A stretch of 64,000 bases of DNA. Origin: Diadema setosum. Its lineage: Eukaryota > Echinodermata > Echinoidea > Diadematoida > Diadematidae. The position numbers were made by a program, and so were the translations under genes. The stretch spans positions 1,228,501 to 1,292,500 of the forward strand of contig CM067064.1 of assembly GCA_033980235.1 (NCBI GenBank). The letters are read 5' to 3'. Under the pieces are notes generated by a model, which was given only the letters and a program-made list of their open reading frames with translations, ran no database searches and was not told where the DNA came from. Every line of letters begins with the position of its first letter. The stretch's first letter is position 1. Positions 41,801 through 53,800 of the stretch are shown in pieces.

Positions 41801-44800
41801 GTTGCTTTCTTTGTTTGAGACTTTGATGAGACTGTTTGTTTGTTTGTTTTTATGCCTCCGCCACGAAGTGGTGCCGGAGGCATTATGTTTTCGGGTTGTC
41901 CGTCCGTCCGTCCGTCCGTCCGTCCGTCCTTCCGTCCGTCCGTCCTTCCGTCCGTCCTTCCGTCCGTCCGTAATGAATTTTGTGGACAAGGTAACTATCG
42001 AAACCTGTTGAGGTATCCTAATGAAACTTGGCATGTATGTGTATTAGGGGGTGAAGTTGTGCCTATCAACTTTTGGGTGCACATGCTCAAGGTCAAAGGT
42101 CAAAAGGTCAAGGTCAAATACATAAAATTTCACTATTTCCACCACATCTATTGAATGCCTGAAGATATTTTCTTGAAACTTAGTGTATACATGTATTACC
42201 CAATTAAGATTCTCTGGTGAAAGTTTGGGTCATGAGGTCAAAGGTCAAAGGTCAAAAGGTCAGGGTCAAATACATAAAATTTCACTATTTCCACCATATC
42301 TATTGAATGCCTGAAGATATTTTCTTGAAACTTAGTGTATACATGTATTACCCAATTAAGATTCTCTGGTGAAAGTTTGGGTCGTGAGGTCAAAGGTCAA
42401 AGGTCAAAAGGTCAAGTAAAAATATTAAAACTTCTTTTTTTTTTCTCTGTACCTTGGAAAATTGTTCAAGGTATCTTCATGGAACATAGTATATACGTGT
42501 ACTGACTGGAAGTGATTATCTAGAGAATGTAGGGTTCATGGGGTCAAAGGTCAGGGGTCAAAGGTCAAGTGGAAGACTTCACAGTTTTACTATTGCCCTC
42601 ATATTTATGCAATGTCAGCAGGGTTATTTTTTTACACTTGGTGTATGCGTGTGTAACCTAATAGAAATTCTCTGGAAAGTTTTTTTTTCTCTTTTTGCCT
42701 CAAAGGTCAAAAGGTCAAAGATCAAGTGAAAGTGCTGAACTAACTTTTTCCTCCATATCTCGGAAGTGGCTCAAGTTACCTTGAAACTTAGTACATATTA
42801 TGCATGTTCTACCTGAAAGTAATTATCTTATGAATTTTAGGGTCAAGGGCCAGATGAAAATGGTAACAATTTACTATTCAACTCAGAAATTGCACTTTTT
42901 TTCCACACCTGTACCTTGAAAATTACTCGATGCCTAAATATATGAATGGGTCAAAGTCAAGTTAAAGTCCTTAAATCCCTAGATACATGCTCTCTTATTC
43001 ATCCAATTAAACCTACGTCAAGGAAGGTGAACATTCAACACATTTGTGACAAACTTGTCATTCCAATATTTTGCCAATTTTGTGAAAATGTAATCACACA
43101 GTGTCCACATGTACTATCTAGACCTATTGGGAAAATCATGCATTATGGCGGAGGCATACCAGTCGCCAAAGCGACATTTCTAGTTTATCCTAGACTTTGT
43201 TGTTACTGTCAACATCAGGGGCCTGTTGCATAAAGTTACAATTATGGTAACTTTGCCATCCAATGGTAACTACCACTCATGTGGCAACAATACTCAACAG
43301 CCAATCAAAATCAAGAATTTCATGGAAGTTACCATTGGATGACAAAGTTACCATAATTGTAACTTTTATGCAACGGGCCACAGATGTAACTTTAAATAGA
43401 CAAGATCTTGATCTCCAAGGGAGCTGCCCACCTAAGTCTAGAATTTAGTCTTTTACAACTGGTCAGCTGACTGATGAATACATGACCGATAATAATGTAT
43501 TATTGTATTATGCATTATTAGGTGCATTTTAAAATAAATGCACAATATAGAATGTTTCTGTCTACTTGACCATTTGCCTACCAACCACTAAGTCACTCTA
43601 AAGCCACCGCGGCTCATTCAGACCCAAAACCTGGATTCCTGTAGGCAGGTGCCTGTAGGGATGGAGATCTATGGATCCTGTGGTTGTTAAAGCTGATGAC
43701 AGAGGATAAACACATTTTAATCTAATATAATCTGATTTGATCCTCATGATTAATGCAAAGTCAGGATGATACCAATGTGAATGAGTTGTTGTGAGGAAGT
43801 TCCTTGAAGTTTAATTGTTTACTTCTGAAAGTCATTTTAAAATAGGATTTACATTGGAATATTTTGTATGCAAAAAACATAATCGCAAAATGAACAGAAA
43901 CTTGTGTTGTTTGATAGTGCTTTCAGATTTACAGTGGTACCTATCCAAAGCACAGATTTTCTAACATGCAAGCCTTGTCACATTTTATCATATAAAATAT
44001 AAAATCTGAGCTTTTAAATAACAAAATATAAGATGAAAATACAACTGATTTTAATAGCATACATTGTCACATCACATTTGAAAGTAAAATCAGATTTACA
44101 GAATTCATGGTAGAAGTAACATCAGATTCAGACATTTTTATAATCAAAAAGTTATGGAATCTCATATCATTGCAAGTTTTGACAGAGCGGTGGTATCTGT
44201 AGTCTCAGCAACTTCTGGTTTGTTCACAGAAGGGCAATTCCGTAAATGTGACAACCTCAGGGTGAAATTTCAAAACTCATAGGCTAAACCTAAATTGTAC
44301 CTCATTTGAAAGCTGAGACAATGAATTGTCCAAATTTGTGACTTTCAATTAGGTATGACCAAGGTCAAGGTCATCATGCCTCAGTTTGTTGAGACATTTC
44401 AGACAATTGTATTTTTTAAACACAAGGTATACCTGACATTTTTTCTGTATTTCCAGAACTGACTTCATGGAATTGTTTCTTTCTTTATGGTAAAAGTAGT
44501 TTATATCCAGCTCTAATGTATGCAATATTTTATTTTTGATTTCATTTTTCTATTAATGACTAATTGCCACTTAATTGCATTACACATACGGTCATGTACG
44601 TCCGTCGCAAAAAAACTAGTTTTTTTAAGATTTCAGAAAAACAAAGCATTCAACTGATGTTATAATGTCAATCCTAAATAAGCTTTAGGGTATCTACATG
44701 CTTGTAACAAAATTTTGTTTTCACTCCTGCTAATTAAGTTATTAATGAGCGGTTGGACGTACACTTTTTTTGTACGTCCAACCGCACCTAATGTGTACGT

Positions 44801-47800
44801 CCATCGCGGTGTCATGTAGCTCTCATTTCCCCATTTCAATTTGCCCAAGCATCTTGTATAATTGTTCTCCTTTGTTGACAATGACTGGAGAGATGGTCAA
44901 AATTGTTACCTGGGGCAGATTAATTAGTTCATTAGTCACTAATTAGAATGGAACTAGAATTAGCTGTCTGAACTTTCTTCATTCACGAAAGTTTGGGCTT
45001 TAGTGAAAAAAGGAAGACTTTTTTTTTCAGGTAATGTACAATGTATGTGACATTGTTTGGGATAGTGGGAAATAAATTGTAATGAAAGGTGTGTGTGTGT
45101 GTTGTTGGTTGAATTGTGTTTGAATGATGATGTGATGATAATTAAGTCGAGATATTCTAAGAAAAATGACACACCAGATAAGCTGGTGGAGTTTGGTGGT
45201 CAAAAAGGTATTAACCTTCGGTAGAAGGGATGATCGTATATCACTGAAGGGACAAAAGAGATGTTTTTAGGGTTTGACAAAATACACTAAGGAATTTGAA
45301 TGGAGAGAAAAAGTCAAGTAAAAACTAAAAACATGTATGGCCAAATGAATGGGCCACTACAGGATGATGGACTGTCTAAAAGAAGTTATTTGACATTTCA
45401 TTTGCTCATCAGCGAAGTTTCAGGCTCGCAAGACTAATACAGACATGTGCGAATAAGAGAAGAGACCGAGCAAGATGATTCGCTTGACAGTAAAGATGAT
45501 GGATCTGTCTGAAACATCAGACGAGGAGAGCGAAGTCCTAGAAATAAACATTGGAGACTGGGTGTTGGTAGATTACCAAGGCGAATCCTTCCCTGGAGAA
45601 GTCATAGAATTTGGGGCGAACAATGCTGATGTAAAGGTCAATGTCATGCACCCAGCAGGGGGATTCTGGAGATGGCCAGAGCCACCAGATCAGATATTCT
45701 ACCTCAAAAAAGATGTTGTCCAAAAAATAGCAGCACCTGTAGTTGCTGGAAATAGGGGTCAATTCAGTTTCACATTCTAGGCATATTGTTTCCAATTACA
45801 GGAGGAAGTCAAATATGTACTGCAACACTTTGCTGGATGATGGCTAATTCACCCACTAAATCTATTTCAATTTTGCAAGGGGAAAATAACATTTATATAC
45901 ATGTAAGTAAGAGGCAAATTATCTCAACTCCTCAAATGTTCCAACATTGGACTATGTATGAATCCATTCAACTTCTTATGGTTTGGTGTTTCCTCCCCAG
46001 ACTTTGCAAAGTTCTTCACAGACATTTCAATTGTTGGTAAATTAACAGACTGTTTTATGCATTCATTCAATCATGATTATCCATAGTAATCATACCAAGT
46101 CAATATACAGTTCCATTCATGTAAAAGAAAACTTCTCTTAAGGAGAGTACTACAATCATGCATGGCTGTAATTCCAAAATTTAAGAAACAAGGTATGTTC
46201 TGCTTTTAATTTTTATCATATGAAATGCTCTTTTTGTTTGTTATACATGTGATAATGTACATGAACTTTACTTTTGTGTAATAACCCGTCACTGGATACT
46301 ATATACTAGTTCTAACCGTAGTTTAAGACTTTTTTTTTTTTTTGTAGTATTTCAACTTTCTGTAGTTTCCAGGTTTAAGCCTGATATTATGCTTGTGTTA
46401 CCTCTTATATTGTGCTTTGTACTTACTGTATACATCAATCCTACACTAGTTTTTCATGTGTATGATTACATACATGTACACATCATGACTTAGTTTTCTC
46501 TTTGTTTAGAATTAAAACTATTGTATATGAAAGTATTAATTTTAAATCACACTGCCAGTTCTTTTTAGGTACTGTATATACATGTACATTTACCTATTCT
46601 TGTTCATTTTTTTTTGCAACCACTTGTTCAGTGTTTGATGTCATGTCAACTCTCATGTAGTACGTACATGATGTGGTCGAAGATATATCCATTCATCATG
46701 ATATCTTGTTTTTTTTTAACCCCCCCCCCCCATTTTGATATATAATATTACCTTAAACGAGTTACTTTATGAGGAGTATTGTAACAACTTTCACTCTGGC
46801 TTAGTTTACTTTGGTATGTCAAGGACATACAATGTATTGAGCGATGGCTCTCAAAATCTACATAGCAATACAAAAAAATGTATGATAAGATAGAAAAACA
46901 AGGAAATACAAAGAAAGAATAAGCTTGGCTTGTATATTTCTTTTTGATAAATGCCAGCTCATATTAAAGAGAGTGATATTTAATTGTGGTTAAAAATATG
47001 ATAAAAATGCTCAATTTCCATATGTATAATACATGTACGTCCATCGCGGACAAATTGTACGTCCAACCGTGTACGTCCGTCACGATGATAAAATGTAGAA
47101 TATCTCCATATGAATGAATAAACAAAGCTTGATTTTGGTACCTTACTATCATTTGACATCTCCTTTCTACAGTCATACCTGAGTTTGAAGAAAAAATCTG
47201 AATAAATCACAGAATTTTTTATTTGAAATCAAGAGATTGGAAAACAGCGTCCATTTTTGTACGTCCAACCAGAGGGTGTTTTCCCACTTTTTCAAGGTCA
47301 CAGGAAGGGTGTTGCCCAAAAATTTTAGGTGAATGTTTTCTTTTCATAGAGGTACATCTTTTGGTAGGAAATAACTTGTCTTAATAATATTTGTTTTTTT
47401 GTCAAATGTCATTAAAGGCTGTGAAATGTACGTCCGTATTTACGGAATTGCCCAGAAGTGATAAAAGTTCCATTTTGTCAGGACATACAGCCCCTTCACC
47501 TTGTAGAATAGTCAGCAGGTTGCTAGGTTATGACATGAAATGCAAATTTATGCAAAAGATTGAATTTTTTTTTCCAACTGTTTTAATTTCAAACAATCAA
47601 ATGAAGGAAAAACATTCAGTTGCAGATTAGAAGGAGACTTCAATGATGACATCAGAACATCAACCATATGTGGTCAGTGGTACATCACATGTGGTTGTCG
47701 CGTATAATAGACCTGTCATTGTTACATGAAAACATTTGAAACTTATATCGTAATATTCTCAATTCATTTCATACATATTGTATGAAGAAACCGGTACCAC

Positions 47801-50800
47801 CACATAAAAAAAAAAAAACACAAACAACATTTGAAGCTTTAAAATCTTAACATATTTGCTGTACATCCCAATTATTAGAAAAAAATACGACAGAAACTTC
47901 AGCTCGGTCCGTCAGATTTAATATTGAATTTTGTTTGTATTAAAGAAGCAGACAGTTTTATTTTATGGATAATTGATACTGTAGTCTGTGATAGCACAAA
48001 ACTTGTATGATATGAAAAGCTATTCCATGAAAGGTAATATTCAAGGTGTGAGTTCAAAGGAAGTTAATGCTTTGGTTCAGATTACTCTTGAAAACATATA
48101 TATGCATAGATAAAAAAAAAAACGAAATTATACAATTTGTAAGCCTATCTGAAACTATAGGTCTAGACACGGCAGTGTTATATGAGAGGGTTTGTCACAA
48201 TGTCAAACTGTGCACTTCTAGATGGCATGAAGTTACCCCCTGTAGTCAATGATGATAATTTGATTTGATTTAATGATTTGATTTGAATCATTAAATTAAA
48301 TCATAATCATTGACTACTGGGGGTAACTTCATACCATCAAATGAGCAAGTATTTTAAGTATAATCATTCTGTAATTTTTTTAATGCATTAATCATCATGT
48401 TAATTCATATCGCTCTGATCCCTGGACTGTTTTTAGAATAAATTATTTGGATCCCTGAGAATCAATGTGCAAGCGAAGGGAGTGTTTTGTCTCCTCTAGA
48501 CCTTATGGCCCGAATTCACGAAGGTAGTACAAATGAAACCATGGTTTAAACCATGGACAAAAACCATGGAGCGCCAAGTGTCACACGGAATATTTCGTTA
48601 CAAAATTGGTCATTTCATCGACAAAATGACCGTTTCGTTAATGAAATCATAATTTCGTGGACGAAATGTTCATTTAGTTACAAAATGTTGTCATTTCATT
48701 ACAAAATAATCATTTCATCGACGAAATGACTGATTTCGTAACGAAATATTCCATGCAACACTTGGCGCTCCATGGTTTTTGTCCATGGTTTAAACCATGG
48801 TTTCATTTGTACCACCTTCATGAATTCGGGCCTATATGTCTAATTTTTCACCATGCTGCATGATATAACAGCTGCAAAATGAAGCCTTTTGTAACTGTTG
48901 CAAGGAGTTCTGTCATACATGTTCCTCGCTATTAGTATTAGGAACATCAATTGTTGGTCACTCCAAGAAGGGAGTGGGGGTATCTACTATTTGAGCACGT
49001 CAGATTCACATTGATCAGCAAATGTCAGATAGTGAAAATGTTTCAAGATTCTATCATTGTTGCAAAGGATGAAGAGTGAAGATACCACCCAAAGGTTGTA
49101 ATTTGAAGTGATCATAAGAAAAGAGAAGGATCTACAGTCATTGTTACAGCAGGGCTGTGTAGTAGTCGTCATGGTAATAAATCTATTGCTAAGTTGTTAA
49201 ATGACACAGATTCTTTCAAGGCAGAGCATGACACGAACAGAATAGATTGGATTGTCGGTATGGTTGTGCCATGCATGCCCTCAACCATGTAAGCTTGCAG
49301 AGAGCTAATAATGGCAGGCTACAAGCAATGTACTATGTGAGCAGGAAAAAACTGTATTACGGTAAAGGCATTATGAGTCTGTTCATAGAGTACACTGTAT
49401 AGAATGTGGAATGTAAAGTGTACAAAGTTTGACAATGGTGCAGGCATGTACAGGTAAATGCATCCCTCTACACCTACAATGCAAATGCATGCCTCAGGGC
49501 ACATTTCTGCTAACTATTGTAATTCAAGCATAACTCCAGTTAGATAAGATTAGATTACAGTACCACAAATTGGAGATGGGATAGATTTATTTTCTATTTA
49601 TTTTTTTATTTATTTTTTTAAAGGCAAGGGCCAGTTACATTATACCTAGTAAGATACTCAATATGCCTGTATGTGCCACAATCCAGTATTTTGTGGGGAT
49701 GGGGTATTTTGTGAATTTTGTGAGTCGGGTGCCATTCAGGAATTTTACATTGTATGCAAAAGTATTAACTCTGATCTTGACATACAAATTGTAAATGTGA
49801 CGGGCATGCATACATTTCTCCATTCACTACTTATTCCACAATTCAGATTTAATTTTCTGTCACTGCTGTGTGTGCAAAAGTTGTGCCTCCCAGTCCCAGA
49901 CACTATATAGAGTTACAGGCCATTTGAAAGAACAGTAATTGATCACAGAATGTCATAAAATTTTACATCATAGCAAAGCTTGAAATTTTCTGTACAATTT
50001 TGCTCATTACATGGCCAGTATAGAAAAATTTGAAAAACAGAATGCTTTTTGAAAGCATGGTGTACCCGAGTTGCAGTCTCAGAATAATTTGGCACACAGG
50101 GGGTTTATACCATGGGGCATAAAGACTTAAAAAAATAAAAAGTTTGTTTCCCAACCCCTCTGTTGATACTGGGCGCTTTAAAGGTTTGTGAGGAAAGGTA
50201 ATGGGAATGACTTTCTCTACTTGTTGTTGTGATGGGTTATATTACAGTCGTGTGTGTTTGTGTGTGTTCTTGTGTACATGCATTATATTGGCTGTGGTGC
50301 GTAATATGAGTTTCACTTGTTCAGGGTAAATGATAAGTTGCTTTACTTTTAGAAATATGAGTAATAAGGCTGGTGACTCAAGGACCTAAATTTAGCAAGG
50401 GGAGTTCTTCATACACTCATTGTACAACAGTGATAGCACCGTCACCTGCAGCTTAGTGCCTGTCTTGTAGCCCCATGGTACAGCATACTGATATCTGTGA
50501 TATTTTAAGGTACATGAGTAAGAACTCATTTGCCTCTATTATTCTTCACTGCTCAATAGATCCGTGATACTGCAATATATGCTACTACCACATCTGTGTT
50601 GGCCTACTAAAACTTGTATGAGGCAGAAATATGTACACACTTGCCTTGAGTTTTAGAAGACAGTTTTGGACAGGAAAAAAAAAATGTTGGAAATGTGATA
50701 TGTTATCTGTAGTGTGCCTTGTACAAAGTTGTATTTCTTTCTAGTGACCTGCTCGATATACATAGGCCTATAGATACACTATCCTCATTGCCTACTGTGT

Positions 50801-53800
50801 ACAAATTTCCCAGCTAATCAATCTATTCTAATTATTCCCTACATTTATGCTAGTACTGTTTGTCATTCAGGTCGTGGCAAATATATATTCAGGGAAGTTG
50901 CAGTTTATTATCTATTGAGTTCTGGTATCGACAATTCATATCTCATTCTAAAGTAACATTCTCTCTTTTAATTGAAACATAAACTTCCTTTAAGTGTATC
51001 AGGTCTGGAGTATAGGGGGATATGCTATCTGTTCAGAGGTCGTAATATCAGGTAACATACCATTTCAGAAAAGTTTACACATATATATCCAATAATATGG
51101 GTAATAATAAACCAAAAAACAGCAACAACAACAACACCAAAAACAAAACATATCTTGCCAAAGCATAGGGGAATGTGTATTAAGATAGATTCCAGGCTTT
51201 CCTGGAGCTATTCATTCTGCCTGTGAGTTCTCGTATTCACAAAGTACTGAAAAACCAGGAAGTACAAATTTGTAATAATGCAAGCTGCATTGAGTGTGCA
51301 TTGCAATAATAGAAACTGTGTTTATTGTACATTGCTGTACTTTGTGCCAAAAGTGAAGCTGAGATGAATGTGCAAAGGTCAAACTTTGCAAGCCGTTGGT
51401 GATTTAACCCTTTGAGGATGGGCTGATTTTGCTACAAAACGCATTTCCCGTAGACACCTGCCGAGTATACTTGGTGGGTGTCTATACTCGGCAGGTATTC
51501 TCGGGACTTGCCTTCAACAAGTTAAAGGCAATGATATTTTTTATCAACATAGTTTACATTTCTGGTTAAAAACTGAACAATTTGATATTCAAGTTTTTGT
51601 GTACATCTCATTCTTACAGTCTTTGTATCCCATTCTTGCAGAATTAAGAGTTTGGCCAAACCAGGCAAGCAGGCATGTGTTATTTGATCATCTCAAGTGA
51701 GGGGAAATTGGATTCTAGTTTTAATTTTGGGTCCATTTGTTTAGGTACTCTCTGAAGAATGAAAGTATTGGAAGGAGCATTATATTGGCAAGCCAAATGC
51801 CCCATAAATAGTATAAAAAACCTCAATTTGTTGACCAATAAACTTAGTTTATCACAAAAGAACTTAGTTTGTCAGTAAATAACCTACATATGTAGGTAGT
51901 TCGATAGAAACTGTTTATAGAGTGAAAAACTAAGTTTATCTATGAATCCCGTTTATCAAATGAGAAAGTGTAGATAATGATAATTTTTTTTTCACATTAG
52001 TTTATCTCAACAAAAGAAAAAACCTCGGGTTTCCCAGCCGATAAAGTATTGTATAGACTGACAAACTACCATAGTTTTTCAGGTATTAGACCAAGTTTAT
52101 CATGAATAAACTCAGTTTATCACCTGAATGGTACTTTTGGCTTGCCATGTGGCGAGACAAATGTCTCATAAATCAACAGAGTCAGTTTATCGACCTATAA
52201 ACTCAGTTTATCACCTGTATGAGACATTTAGCTTGCATAGGAGCACATGATAAACATAAAACATGAAATGATAGGCAAGTCAAAGGACCGTAAGGATAAT
52301 TTGCATTGCTTTCGTGGTGCAATTGGTGAACGTATGTGAACTTTCAGATAAGATTATACCCAGGTTTTCCTTTTTGGTTCTGACCCTGCTGCTGACTAGG
52401 CTGTGAAGTCCGTTGAGTAATTCCCAAACTCAACAGTTGTTTCCAATCTTGAGGAAGCTGTCATGTGACTCGCACATGCAACAGTCATGAGCTCTGCTGT
52501 CTGATAAAGAACAATCTGTCTTCTTGTCAATGACAGTTCAAGTTTAGGCAAATTCATTGACGGTATAAGAATATATTATCATACACGGGGAAAAAAGGAA
52601 ATGATTTTGTGCTTGAAGTATTGGAAGACTATTATGAAATAAAAAGGAATATTTAAAATGTAGGCCTAATTATGGATAGATCTGTCAACATTTTTTTTTT
52701 TGGTGGGAGGGGGCAATTACATCGTATTGAATTTTGCTGCTTAATTTGCAATGAAAAGTTTGATATTTCCTTGAATTTCCAAGAATGACCACTGTCAATG
52801 TCTGCATTTTGCTGTTTTGAGAATGAATGCTGTTATGACTTACAGGAAGTATGATGTCATGTTTTAAGTCTGTTTGTCAGTTTGATTTTATGGTTTGTAT
52901 CTGTAAGTTCATTGTAAATCTTAATCATTCTAAATGACTGTGTATCATGATTCTGTCTGTTGATCAATTCTGGCGTAGCTCATAAAATACTTACCACAGA
53001 AACCAAATTATGTCAACTCAATGTTCTTGAAGTCCTTGAAAATTGATCTGCTCTTTCCCTGCAGATCAAGAAGGCAGTTTAAATGGATGATATAGTACTG
53101 ATGGAGATGAGAAATGGGCTTTTAACTTTTTGAAAGAAACCAAGAAACCACTTATGAAATACATTGTAGTACAGAGCATACCATTCTTAGAGGAATTCAA
53201 AGTTTATTTGATGAAAATCAGTTTTGGAATGACTGAGACATTCAAAAACAAAGCGAAACAAAGCAATCATAATAAAAGTTGGGTCCCACCTTTTATTAGG
53301 ATTGCTCTGTTTTGGGTATCTCAGCCATTTACAAACCAATTTTCATCAAATAAACATTGAATTCCTCTTGGATTTTTATGCTCTTTCATATTTCATAAGT
53401 AGTTTCTCATTATCTCACCAGAAAATATTAGAAACCTGAAGTTAGGTCTCAACCAAAGCTATACGGTCCCTTTAAAATGGCTATTAACACTTTCCGAGAT
53501 GTCAAACTGAAGAACAGTGGATATTTTTTCAATAAATTTCTTTCTTACACTGAAATAACATACTCCTGGCTCCACAGAATCTAATTTTGTTTCACACAGA
53601 AAAAAAAGTATAACCTAGTTTCATTGGGGAGGAAAAAAATATATAAAATTGATAATTCATAACAAAAAGTGCTGCAAGTGTCAAAGTGTGTTATGTACCC
53701 CTGTTATGATGTGTGACAACTTTCCAATTTAAAGGAGGCATTCGCAAAGGTTCCTGTGGCTACCGAGTTTAAGGGTTGTTTGTGTAAATATGACCAAGGT

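Noticed and set aside
41799..42154. Frames encoding (PSVR)n or (RTDG)n
   Set aside because: They are translations of the CCGT microsatellite in a Helitron-like element, not proteins.
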